Positions 20,661 through 28,681 of a stretch of 64,000 nt of DNA are shown piece by piece. This DNA is from Haemophilus seminalis (GTDB lineage Bacteria; Pseudomonadota; Gammaproteobacteria; Enterobacterales; Pasteurellaceae), in the NCBI RefSeq assembly GCF_006384255.1, contig NZ_VCED01000008.1, forward strand, positions 1 to 64,000, given 5' to 3'. The number at the start of each line of letters is the position of its first letter. Position 1 is the stretch's first letter. The position numbers and the translations under genes are program-made. Below the pieces are notes generated by a model that made no database searches, had not been told where the DNA came from, and saw nothing but the letters and a program-made list of their open reading frames with translations.

Positions 20661-21701
20661 ATGGAAAAGATCTTGGTTATTCGTAACGATAAATTAGGCG
20701 ATTTTATGCAAGCATGGCCTGCTTTTGCTATGCTGAAGTTATCGAATCCTTCTTTAAAATTAACCGCTCTTGTTCCGAGTTACACTGCGCCTTTAGCGGA
20801 AGTTTGTCCGTTTATTGATAGTGTTATTATTGATAGCAAAAAAAATGATAAAACGGATTTCAAACGTCTTGTGCAGGAAATCAAATCGCAGCAGTTTGAT
20901 GGAATGATTAGTTTCTTTTCCAATACCCATAATGGAAAACTCGCTTGGAAAAGTGGGATTAAATATCGTCTCGCGCCTGCGACTAAATGGGTTCAAATTC
21001 TCTATAATCACCGCCTAACACAACGCCGCTCTCGTTCTGAAAAATCGGAAGCAGAATACAATCAAGATTTAGTTCGAGCTTTTTTGCAAAAGCATAATAT
21101 GCCAATTGTTGAACCTAAACCGCCTTATTTAACCTTTGAGAAAAGTGCGGTGGAAAATCAACGTGTTTTCTTGCAAGAGAGCTTAGGGCTTTCCGAAAAC
21201 AAAAAATGGATCTTTGTACATAGCGGTTCTGGTGGTTCAGCTACGAATCTTTCTTTAGCGCAATATGCGGATTTAATTAAAGGCTTATTGGCTGAATTTG
21301 ATTGCAATGTTGTGCTGACTGCAGGGCCTGGCGAAAGTGAAAAGGCCCATGAATTGGCAAATTTGGTGGATGATTCACGCGTAGTCGTTTACGATAAGAA
21401 TAAAGGTTTAGTTGATTTTGCTCATTCTTTGGCTTGTGCGGATTTATTTATTGCGGGATCTACTGGGCCATTGCATTTGAGTAGTGCGTTTAATATTCCG
21501 ACTATCGGGTTTTATCCAAATAGCCGTTCTTCTCAGCCGAGACGATGGAAACCGATTAATGATGTCGATAAGCATCTTGCATTTTGCCCACCCGAGGGAA
21601 AAGAGACTCAAATGAATCTAGGTTTAATTTCAATAAATAATGCTTTAGTAACCATTTTCCCCTTTGTGAGAAAAATGTGGGCATTGCGCAATGATGTTTA
21701 A
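20661..21701 (+). CDS. orfH: LPS heptosyltransferase, glycosyltransferase family 9 (OrfH/WaaQ-like)
   Basis: A cytoplasmic enzyme that adds heptose to the LPS inner core. It has 346 residues in two Rossmann-like domains. The N-terminus MEKILVIRNDKLGDFMQAWP is the GT9 start and VHSGSGGSATNLS is the nucleotide-sugar domain signature; a later GSTGPLHLSSAF completes the family pattern. From memory the gene next to fba in H. influenzae Rd (HI0523, orfH) is the heptosyltransferase III. The last 57 bases overlap the 3' end of the opposite-strand YczE-like gene. Confidence 0.85.
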   Translation: MEKILVIRNDKLGDFMQAWPAFAMLKLSNPSLKLTALVPSYTAPLAEVCPFIDSVIIDSKKNDKTDFKRLVQEIKSQQFDGMISFFSNTHNGKLAWKSGIKYRLAPATKWVQILYNHRLTQRRSRSEKSEAEYNQDLVRAFLQKHNMPIVEPKPPYLTFEKSAVENQRVFLQESLGLSENKKWIFVHSGSGGSATNLSLAQYADLIKGLLAEFDCNVVLTAGPGESEKAHELANLVDDSRVVVYDKNKGLVDFAHSLACADLFIAGSTGPLHLSSAFNIPTIGFYPNSRSSQPRRWKPINDVDKHLAFCPPEGKETQMNLGLISINNALVTIFPFVRKMWALRNDV

Positions 21702-22313
21702 GCAAATCTGAACTATCCATCCTATACTGGCGGCAAAAATAATTGTCCCTAAACCGACGGTGCCACCAAGGATAAACCCTAGAATACAAACAAAGATTTC
21801 AATGCTTGTTCTGACGATGCTCACTTTTAAATAAAATATTTGACAGAAACCAACCATTAATCCATCCCTTGGTCCCGCGCCTAAATGACAGGTAAGATAT
21901 AAGGCTGTGCCTAAGCCATAAAGTAATAAGCCCACCGCACCACATAATAGTTGTTCTGCCAATGAGCTTGGTGTGGCCAGTATTTTTGTTGTGAGACCAA
22001 GGAAAAAAGCAATAATAACGATATTAAGTAGAGTGCCCAATCCTAATCGAAGTTTTAGTGGAAACCAGGCTATCATTACGATACAACTGATAAAAAATGA
22101 TGCCCAACCAATGCTCATATTAGTTTGTATTGCAATGCCTTGTGAAAGCACCGTCCAAGGCGTTGAACCTAAATTCGAAAGTACGATTAATCCATCGCCG
22201 ATACCGAGGATTGATAAGGCAAAGATCAAAACTGACAATGTTTTGATGTCCAACGACCAAAGAGATGTCGCCGCCCAAGATGTATGGGGAATAACACGTA
22301 CTTTTTTCTTCAT
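21645..22313 (-). CDS. YczE/YitT-like integral membrane protein, function unknown
   Basis: A 222-residue inner-membrane protein with about five or six hydrophobic helices (around residues 25-50, 62-85, 90-112, 120-145 and 160-205). Segments GIGDGLIVLSNLGSTPWTVL and HLGAGPRDGLMVGF are characteristic of the YczE family. It probably has a transport or sensing role, but none is established. It is convergent with orfH and overlaps its coding end by 57 bases. Its upstream region is shared with yjjI. Confidence 0.8.
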   Translation of the reverse strand: MKKKVRVIPHTSWAATSLWSLDIKTLSVLIFALSILGIGDGLIVLSNLGSTPWTVLSQGIAIQTNMSIGWASFFISCIVMIAWFPLKLRLGLGTLLNIVIIAFFLGLTTKILATPSSLAEQLLCGAVGLLLYGLGTALYLTCHLGAGPRDGLMVGFCQIFYLKVSIVRTSIEIFVCILGFILGGTVGLGTIIFAASIGWIVQICLNIIAQCPHFSHKGENGY

Positions 22314-22441
22314 AAAATATCCTTTTAATTCTTGCCATAATAAAAGGAAATGTAGAAAAAATGAAACAATTTAATGTTCTATTTTAGAATTGTATCTTAT
22401 AGAAATACACGACCATTTGTATCAATATTAATTTCTAAAAC

Positions 22442-22457
22442 TGTGATCTTACTCACA
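22442..22457 (+). promoter_or_regulatory. Perfect CRP site upstream of yjjI
   Basis: TGTGA-N6-TCACA matches the CRP consensus exactly. A -10-like TACAAT lies at 22490-22495, which places the site about 52 bases before the likely transcription start. Confidence 0.75.
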
Positions 22458-22522
22458 TTTTGAAAATTGTTTAATATCTCTCCATTTCGTACAATATGCC
22501 CAATTCTTAATGGGAGAAAATT

Positions 22523-24067
22523 ATGTTAGCAACACTTCAAGATATTCTCGATACGGTTAAAGCCAATAATCTGACTTATCATCAAAAATTAATGACATTA
22601 GGCAATATTGCTGAGCGTTTATTTGATCCTCGCGATTTGCTTGGCTATACCGATGAAGAATGGGGCTTTTTACAGAATCAGATGATTTGTGATTTATGTG
22701 AAGGTTACGCTATTTATCGTCCTCGCTATATCCTGCCTGATTATAATGTGTATATCCAAAAAGGCTGCGAATTTTTAGAGTTACCGCCACCAAAAGATCT
22801 GGATGAAGCACTTGATGGATTATTGATTCTTTACTCCCATGTGCCATCCATTACAACTTATCCTGTTTATGTTGGTCGTCTTGATGTATTGCTCGAACCT
22901 TTCATTACTGATGAAGAAAAAGACTACATCAAAATTAAACGTTTCTTAAATCATATCGATAAAACTGTGCCTGATTCATTCTGTCATGCCAATATCGGGC
23001 CTTATGATACGAAAGCGGGTCGCTTGATTTTACGTGCAGTGATTGAGCTTGAAGCGCCAACACCGAATATGACCATTCGTTATGATAAATCCAAAACGAG
23101 CCGTGAGTTTGCTGAACTTGCAGCAAAAGCCTGTTTATTAGTTTCTAAACCATCTTTTGCAAACGATGCTTACTATATTTCCGATCTAGGTGAAGAATAT
23201 GGCGTAGCAAGTTGCTATAACGCACTGCCTGAATGTGGCGGTGCTTACACATTAACGCGTTTACGTCTAGGTACAATTGCTCGCGCGTGTAAAAGTGCGG
23301 ATGAAATGGTAAACGAATTACTACCACGTGTGGCGAAATGTGCTCTTTCAACGATGGATAAACGCCATAAGTTTGTGGTAGAAGAAAGTAATTTCTTTAA
23401 CAGTTCATTCCTCGAAAAAGAAGGCTTTATCAAACGTACTAATTTTACGGGGATGCTCGCAATTGTGGGCTTGGCAGATGCCGCAAACCACTTATTGCAA
23501 TGTGAAGGATTAAATGAAACCTTTGGTAAGAGTGCTCGTGGTGATGAAATTGCGACAGCAATTATGGATAAACTTAAAGAAATCACTGATGCACATGAAG
23601 GGGTTTATGCAGAACGTACTGGCAATCGTTATTTATTACATGCGCAAGTTGGCGCAAGTAACCACGAAGAAGACAAACGTAACGCACCGGCTCACCGTAT
23701 TCGTGTAGGCGAAGAACCAACGTTACTTGCGCATTTAAAACAGTCTGCGCCGTTCCATAAATATTTCCCATCTGGTACAGGGGATTTATTCGCCTTTGAT
23801 CAAACCTATGTGGATCACTGCGATGCAGTGGTGGATATTATTGATGGTGCATTCTCTTTGGGCTATCGCTACATTACTACCTATTTGAAAAACACGGATT
23901 TAATTCGCGTTACGGGTTATTTGGTGAAGAAAAGCGAAGTTGAAAAATACCGTAAAGGCGAAGTTGCATTACGCGATACAACCTGGTATGGCTCGGGTAC
24001 GGATGAATGTGCTAACGTGTTTGATCGCCAATTACGCGATGAAAAAGATGTCACTGCTGAAAAATAA
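22523..24067 (+). CDS. yjjI: YjjI-family glycyl radical enzyme
   Basis: A 514-residue oxygen-sensitive enzyme of the pyruvate formate-lyase/ribonucleotide reductase superfamily. The C-terminal glycyl radical loop is RVTGY (462-466, radical Gly465), and the thiyl-type cysteines are probably among those in CYNALPECGG. Length and sequence match E. coli YjjI, whose reaction is not firmly known. In E. coli yjjI/yjjW neighbour the deo nucleoside genes; here they are followed by nupC and deoD, which supports a link to nucleoside or deoxyribose metabolism under anaerobiosis. A perfect CRP site precedes it. Confidence 0.88.
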   Translation: MLATLQDILDTVKANNLTYHQKLMTLGNIAERLFDPRDLLGYTDEEWGFLQNQMICDLCEGYAIYRPRYILPDYNVYIQKGCEFLELPPPKDLDEALDGLLILYSHVPSITTYPVYVGRLDVLLEPFITDEEKDYIKIKRFLNHIDKTVPDSFCHANIGPYDTKAGRLILRAVIELEAPTPNMTIRYDKSKTSREFAELAAKACLLVSKPSFANDAYYISDLGEEYGVASCYNALPECGGAYTLTRLRLGTIARACKSADEMVNELLPRVAKCALSTMDKRHKFVVEESNFFNSSFLEKEGFIKRTNFTGMLAIVGLADAANHLLQCEGLNETFGKSARGDEIATAIMDKLKEITDAHEGVYAERTGNRYLLHAQVGASNHEEDKRNAPAHRIRVGEEPTLLAHLKQSAPFHKYFPSGTGDLFAFDQTYVDHCDAVVDIIDGAFSLGYRYITTYLKNTDLIRVTGYLVKKSEVEKYRKGEVALRDTTWYGSGTDECANVFDRQLRDEKDVTAEK

Positions 24068-24075
24068 TTGGAAAA

Positions 24076-24864
24076 ATGACCGCACTTTCTGAGATTTTTG
24101 TGCCGTTGCATCGGATTATTCCTTTTTCAAATGTAGAGGGACAAGGCAATCGTTCGAGTATTTTTCTGCAAGGTTGCAAGTTAAATTGCTTGTATTGCCA
24201 TAATCCGGAAACTATTCCTCGTTATACGGAAAATGCGAAATTGGTTAGTTTGCAGTATTTGTATGAACAGGTTATGGAGGCGGTTCCATTTATTCGAGGT
24301 GTCACAATTTCAGGTGGTGAACCGACTATCCATCATAAAAAACTAGTCCCGCTATTTGAGGCTTTACGTTCACAAGGATTAACCTGTTATTTGGATAGTA
24401 GCGGCTTTTTTGAGTTTGATCGTATTCGTTCGTTAATCGATGTCACTGATAAATTTTTATTCGATCTGAAAGGAGAGGGTGCTGGTTTACAAACACTCTG
24501 TTTTGACCGACAAAATCAAACAGGAATCGTGCCACAGAAAGTGATACCCGAACGTTTACATATAAAAAACGATAAACTTGAGCGAAATTTGCAGAATCTG
24601 GCTGCCTTGTTGCCGTTAAATAAAGTGGAAGAAGTGCGGTTAGTTTTTTTAAAGAATTTTTTTGATGCTGAACATTTGGTGGGCAAAGTTGCGCTACTTT
24701 TACGAAATTATCCTGATGTGGCATTAAAAATTATCCGTGTGCATAGTAAAGGTGCGCGCGATGAAACTGGGTTATCAACGCACATTCCAAGTGCGGAAGA
24801 AACTAATGCATTGGCTGCTTATGCGCGTCAATGTGGAATTAACAAGGTTTTGACTATTTTGTAG
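24076..24864 (+). CDS. yjjW: YjjW-family glycyl radical enzyme activase (radical SAM)
   Basis: It installs the glycyl radical on YjjI using S-adenosylmethionine and a 4Fe-4S cluster. The 262-residue protein has the radical SAM motif CX3CX2C at Cys34, Cys38 and Cys41 (GCKLNCLYCHNPE), then TISGGEPT for SAM binding. I see no extra ferredoxin-type cysteine insert, which some activases carry. It starts 8 bases after yjjI, so the two are co-expressed. The start codon sits on an uptake signal (ACCGCACTT from 24079), giving Met-Thr-Ala-Leu-Ser. Confidence 0.88.
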   Translation: MTALSEIFVPLHRIIPFSNVEGQGNRSSIFLQGCKLNCLYCHNPETIPRYTENAKLVSLQYLYEQVMEAVPFIRGVTISGGEPTIHHKKLVPLFEALRSQGLTCYLDSSGFFEFDRIRSLIDVTDKFLFDLKGEGAGLQTLCFDRQNQTGIVPQKVIPERLHIKNDKLERNLQNLAALLPLNKVEEVRLVFLKNFFDAEHLVGKVALLLRNYPDVALKIIRVHSKGARDETGLSTHIPSAEETNALAAYARQCGINKVLTIL

Positions 24865-24965
24865 TCGTTTACAAAAAAGTGCGGTGAAAACTCGCCGACT
24901 TTTTGTGAGAAAACAAGTAGAATAAGCCGACTTTTTTATTAACTTAACCAATCTAGGGGAATCAA

Positions 24966-26219
24966 ATGAGTGTGTTAAGCAGCATTTTGGGAATGGTCGT
25001 ATTAATCGCTATTGCCGTGTTACTTTCCAATAATCGTAAAGCGATTAGTATCAGAACCGTGCTCGGGGCGTTAGCAATCCAAGTTGGATTTGCCGCCCTT
25101 ATTTTATATGTGCCAGCAGGTAAACAAGCACTTGGTGCAACTGCTGATGCCGTATCAAATGTTATTGCTTACGGTAATGAAGGTATTAACTTTGTATTTG
25201 GCGGTTTAGCTGATCCAAGTAAACCTTCAGGTTTCATTTTTGCAGTGAAAGTATTACCAATTATTGTGTTCTTCTCTGGCTTAATCTCTGTGCTTTATTA
25301 TCTTGGCATTATGCAAGTGGTGATTAAAGTATTAGGCGGTGCATTACAAAAAGCATTAGGTACTTCAAAAGCAGAATCCATGTCAGCAGCTGCTAATATT
25401 TTCGTTGGTCAAACTGAAGCACCATTGGTTGTTCGCCCTTACATTAAAAATATGACCCAATCTGAATTATTTGCCATCATGGTGGGTGGTACGGCGTCTA
25501 TTGCGGGTTCAGTAATGGCGGGTTATGCTGGAATGGGCGTGCCATTGACATACTTAATCGCGGCGTCATTTATGGCGGCACCAGCAGGTTTGTTATTTGC
25601 AAAATTAATGTTCCCACAAACAGAACAATTCTCTGATAAACAACCGGAAGACAATGATTCAGAAAAACCAACTAACGTACTTGAAGCAATGGCGGGCGGT
25701 GCGAGTGCAGGTATGCAACTTGCGTTAAACGTAGGTGCAATGTTAATCGCATTCGTTGGTTTAATTGCATTAATTAACGGTATTTTAAGTGGCGTTGGTG
25801 GTTGGTTCGGTTATGGCGACGTAACTTTACAATCTATCTTTGGTTTAGTTTTCAAACCATTAGCATACTTAATCGGTGTAACTGACGGTACCGAAGCGGG
25901 TATCGCAGGACAAATGATCGGGATGAAATTAGCGGTTAACGAATTCGTAGGTTACCTTGAATTTGCAAAATACTTGCAACCAGATTCTGCGATTGTATTA
26001 ACTGAAAAAACCAAAGCGATTATTACTTTCGCACTTTGTGGTTTTGCTAACTTCAGCTCAATTGCAATCTTAATCGGTGGTTTAGGTGGAATGGCGCCAA
26101 ACCGTCGTAGTGATGTTGCACGTTTAGGCTTAAAAGCAGTAATCGCAGGTACTTTAGCAAACTTAATGAGTGCAACGATTGCAGGTTTGTTCATCGGACT
26201 CGGTGCAGCAGCGCTTTAA
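24966..26219 (+). CDS. nupC: Concentrative nucleoside transporter NupC
   Basis: An inner-membrane importer of the CNT family, 417 residues, with about eight to ten hydrophobic helices. Hallmarks are [15 protein letters not shown] and the C-terminal [19 protein letters not shown], both lining the nucleoside and cation sites. It takes up nucleosides with protons or sodium. deoD follows, forming an uptake plus phosphorolysis pair. A close paralogue (61522-62769) lies elsewhere in the window. Confidence 0.95.
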   Translation: MSVLSSILGMVVLIAIAVLLSNNRKAISIRTVLGALAIQVGFAALILYVPAGKQALGATADAVSNVIAYGNEGINFVFGGLADPSKPSGFIFAVKVLPIIVFFSGLISVLYYLGIMQVVIKVLGGALQKALGTSKAESMSAAANIFVGQTEAPLVVRPYIKNMTQSELFAIMVGGTASIAGSVMAGYAGMGVPLTYLIAASFMAAPAGLLFAKLMFPQTEQFSDKQPEDNDSEKPTNVLEAMAGGASAGMQLALNVGAMLIAFVGLIALINGILSGVGGWFGYGDVTLQSIFGLVFKPLAYLIGVTDGTEAGIAGQMIGMKLAVNEFVGYLEFAKYLQPDSAIVLTEKTKAIITFALCGFANFSSIAILIGGLGGMAPNRRSDVARLGLKAVIAGTLANLMSATIAGLFIGLGAAAL

Positions 26220-26228
26220 TTCTCGGAT

Positions 26229-26260
26229 AAGTGCGGTGAAAAATGACCGCACTTTTTATT
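26229..26260 (+). terminator. Uptake-signal terminator between nupC and deoD
   Basis: AAGTGCGGT (26229-26237) and ACCGCACTT (26246-26254) form the stem, followed by a T run. Confidence 0.75.
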
Positions 26261-26288
26261 TTTACATTTGAAAAAAGGAAGGAAAATT

Positions 26289-27005
26289 ATGACTCCACAT
26301 ATTAACGCGCCTGAAGGTGCATTTGCAGATGTTGTTTTAATGCCGGGTGATCCACTTCGTGCAAAATACATTGCAGAAACATTTTTGCAAGATGCAGTAG
26401 AAGTAACAAATGTTCGTAATATGCTTGGTTTTACTGGGACTTATAAAGGTCGTAAGATTTCTATTATGGGCCACGGTATGGGGATTCCATCTTGCTCTAT
26501 TTATGCGAAAGAATTAATCACTGAATACGGTGTGAAAAAAATTATCCGTGTAGGTTCTTGTGGTGCCGTTCGTATGGACGTAAAAGTGCGCGATGTAATT
26601 ATCGGTTTAGGCGCATGTACTGATTCAAAAGTAAACCGTATTCGTTTCAAAGATAACGACTTTGCAGCTATTGCTGATTTCGATATGGCACAAGCCGCTG
26701 TTCAAGCTGCAAAAGCAAAAGGCAAAGCCGTTCGTGTAGGTAACTTATTCTCTGCGGATTTATTCTATACACCTGATGTAGAAATGTTCGATGTAATGGA
26801 AAAATACGGCATTCTAGGCGTGGAAATGGAAGCAGCTGGAATTTATGGTGTAGCTGCAGAATATGGTGCAAAAGCATTAACAATTTGTACCGTGTCTGAC
26901 CATATTCGTACACATGAACAAACCACAGCAGAAGAACGTCAATTAACATTCAATGATATGATTGAAATTGCGTTGGATTCAGTATTAATTGGTGATGCAC
27001 AATAA
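26289..27005 (+). CDS. deoD: Purine nucleoside phosphorylase DeoD-type
   Basis: It splits purine (deoxy)nucleosides with phosphate to the base and (deoxy)ribose 1-phosphate; the bacterial form is a hexamer. It has 238 residues, starting [20 protein letters not shown], with phosphate-binding [16 protein letters not shown], the substrate-site segment VEMEAAG and catalytic SDH. The frame is open upstream to a TTG at 26268, but the ATG at 26289, with AAGGAAGG before it, gives the family N-terminus. nupC lies just upstream. Confidence 0.97.
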   Translation: MTPHINAPEGAFADVVLMPGDPLRAKYIAETFLQDAVEVTNVRNMLGFTGTYKGRKISIMGHGMGIPSCSIYAKELITEYGVKKIIRVGSCGAVRMDVKVRDVIIGLGACTDSKVNRIRFKDNDFAAIADFDMAQAAVQAAKAKGKAVRVGNLFSADLFYTPDVEMFDVMEKYGILGVEMEAAGIYGVAAEYGAKALTICTVSDHIRTHEQTTAEERQLTFNDMIEIALDSVLIGDAQ

Positions 27006-27024
27006 TATCTTCTAGCGGATTTAA

Positions 27025-27055
27025 GAAGTGCTTGAAAAACAACCGCACTTTTTAT
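27025..27055 (+). terminator. Degenerate uptake-signal terminator after deoD
   Basis: AAGTGC (27026-27031) pairs with the 3' end of ACCGCACTT (27042-27050), and an inner TTG/CAA pairing adds to it, followed by a T run. One arm departs from the uptake signal exactly where the promoter -35 of rplK would lie. Confidence 0.5.
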
Positions 27056-27060
27056 ATAAT
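27032..27060 (+). promoter_or_regulatory. Candidate sigma-70 promoter for rplKA
   Basis: TTGAAA (27032-27037) and a perfect TATAAT (27055-27060) are separated by 17 bases. This is the best promoter match in the region. It overlaps the deoD terminator. Confidence 0.65.
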
Positions 27061-27070
27061 CCGCGCCCGT

Positions 27071-27097
27071 TATGAGCCGTTCGCGGCTCATATTTTT
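27071..27097 (+). other. UUCG-tetraloop hairpin in the rplKA leader
   Basis: TATGAGCCG (27071-27079) and CGGCTCATA (27084-27092) form a 9-bp stem closed by a TTCG loop, followed by five T. If the upstream promoter is used the hairpin is at the very 5' end of the message. It could be an attenuator, a terminator for deoD read-through or a stabiliser. Confidence 0.6.
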
Positions 27098-27127
27098 GTG
27101 TGGTGCAATATGTTGCACTGAAAATTA

Positions 27128-27158
27128 TCGGGGAGCTATTTAATAGCGTTATTACCCA
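27128..27158 (+). promoter_or_regulatory. Probable L1-binding leader of rplKA
   Basis: An inner stem GCTAT/ATAGC (27135-27139 with 27143-27147) sits inside an outer GGG/CCC pairing (27131-27133 with 27155-27157), just before the rplK start. Ribosomal protein L1 represses this operon by binding such a leader in gamma-proteobacteria. Assignment is by position and shape only. Confidence 0.45.
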
Positions 27159-27175
27159 ATTAGAGGAAAACTAAA

Positions 27176-27604
27176 ATGGCAAAAAAAGTCCAAGCCTACG
27201 TTAAGTTGCAAGTTGCAGCTGGTATGGCAAACCCATCACCACCAGTTGGTCCTGCATTAGGTCAACAAGGTGTGAACATCATGGAATTCTGTAAAGCATT
27301 CAACGCTCGTACTGAGAGCTTAGAAAAAGGTTTACCAATTCCAGTTGTTATCACTGTATATGCAGACCGTTCATTTACTTTCGTAACTAAAACTCCACCA
27401 GCAGCAGTATTATTGAAAAAAGCTGCAGGTATCAAATCTGGTTCTGGTAAACCGAACAAAGAGAAAGTGGGTAAAGTAACTTTAGATCAAGTTCGTCAAA
27501 TCGCTGAAACTAAAGCAGCAGATATGACTGGCGCGTCTATCGAAACCAAAATGAAATCAATTGCTGGTACTGCTCGCTCAATGGGCTTAGTGGTGGAGGA
27601 ATAA
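27176..27604 (+). CDS. rplK: 50S ribosomal protein L11
   Basis: It binds the GTPase-associated region of 23S rRNA and is needed for RelA-dependent stringent response. It has 142 residues, starting with the segment [20 protein letters not shown], and shows the conserved [18 protein letters not shown]. Normal length. rplA follows after 4 bases and the pair is translationally coupled. Confidence 0.99.
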
Positions 27605-27608
27605 TACG

Positions 27609-28298
27609 ATGGCTAAATTGACTAAAAAAATGAAAGCAATCAAAGCTGGCGTAGATTCTACTAAAGCATACGAAATCAACGAAGCGATCGCGGTATTAAA
27701 ACAATTCGCAACAGCTAAATTTGTTGAAAGTGTTGACGTTGCAGTAAACTTAGGTATCGATCCTCGTAAATCTGACCAAAACGTTCGTGGTGCAACTGTA
27801 TTACCACACGGTACTGGTCGTGAAGTACGCGTAGCTGTGTTCACTCAAGGTGCTAACGCAGATGCAGCTAAAGAAGCTGGCGCTGATTTAGTCGGTATGG
27901 AAGATTTAGCAGAGCAAATCAAAAAAGGCGAAATGAACTTTGATGTTGTTATCGCTTCTCCTGATGCAATGCGTGTTGTTGGTCAATTAGGTCAAGTATT
28001 AGGCCCACGTGGTTTAATGCCAAACCCTAAAGTTGGTACTGTAACACCAAACGTTGCTGAAGCAGTTAAAAATGCTAAATCTGGTCAGATCCGTTATCGT
28101 AATGATAAAAACGGTATCATCCACACCACTATCGGTAAAGCAAACTTCTCTGAAGTTCAATTAAAAGAAAATCTTCAAGCATTATTGGCTGCTTTAAACA
28201 AAGCAAAACCAACTACTGCAAAAGGTATCTTCATCAAGAAAGTAAGCATCTCTACCACTATGGGTGCAGGTGTTGCTGTTGATCAAGCTTCTTTATAA
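27609..28298 (+). CDS. rplA: 50S ribosomal protein L1
   Basis: It forms the L1 stalk that helps release deacylated tRNA, and acts as repressor of its own operon. The 229-residue protein has the conserved [15 protein letters not shown] and [15 protein letters not shown]. Unlike E. coli, rplJ and rplL do not follow; the next gene, 383 bases on and behind a terminator, is rpoB. Confidence 0.99.
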
Positions 28299-28320
28299 TT
28301 TAAAGAATTGATAGATTTTA

Positions 28321-28351
28321 AACCGCACTTTTTTTAAAGTGCGGTTTTTTA
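28321..28351 (+). terminator. Uptake-signal terminator after rplA
   Basis: AACCGCACTTT (28321-28331) and AAAGTGCGGTT (28336-28346) form an 11-bp perfect stem followed by a long T run. It isolates rplKA from rpoBC. Confidence 0.85.
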
Positions 28352-28381
28352 TTTCATAAAATTTCTCCATAAGTTTTAAAC

Positions 28382-28410
28382 TTGACGAGAAAGCTGCATT
28401 CATTTAAAAT
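28382..28410 (+). promoter_or_regulatory. Candidate sigma-70 promoter for rpoBC
   Basis: TTGACG (28382-28387) and TAAAAT (28405-28410) are separated by 17 bases. It lies about 270 bases before the rpoB ATG. Confidence 0.5.
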
Positions 28411-28681
28411 TTACCGCCTTAAAATTAGCAAAGATTTAGATTGATTTTTAATCAATTTTGACCTTTTATTGTTTAATTTAACCGTGTTTTTGATAGAAAG
28501 CACATCCATGCAATGGCAGATTCACCGTTATTTGTCGTTGTTTTGCTCAAGTTGTCGTTCTATGTAATTTGAGTTGTCACCCCACTACAGAAGTAAGGTT
28601 CAGAGTGCGGTCATTTTAACGGTCATTCACGTCACAGTTAGTTTGTGGCTAGGTCACTGAACAGTTAGCAGAGGAAAACCA
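28411..28681 (+). other. Long leader of rpoBC, no gene seen
   Basis: About 270 bases between the candidate promoter and rpoB with no open frame of interest. It contains one uptake-signal-like core (AGTGCGGT near 28604) followed by TCATTTTAACGGTCATTCACG. Nothing else is recognisable; it may be a long 5' untranslated region. Confidence 0.4.

Noticed and set aside
28482-28681. A riboswitch or sRNA in the rpoB leader
   Set aside because: No strong hairpin or known motif was visible by eye; only an uptake-signal-like site is clear.
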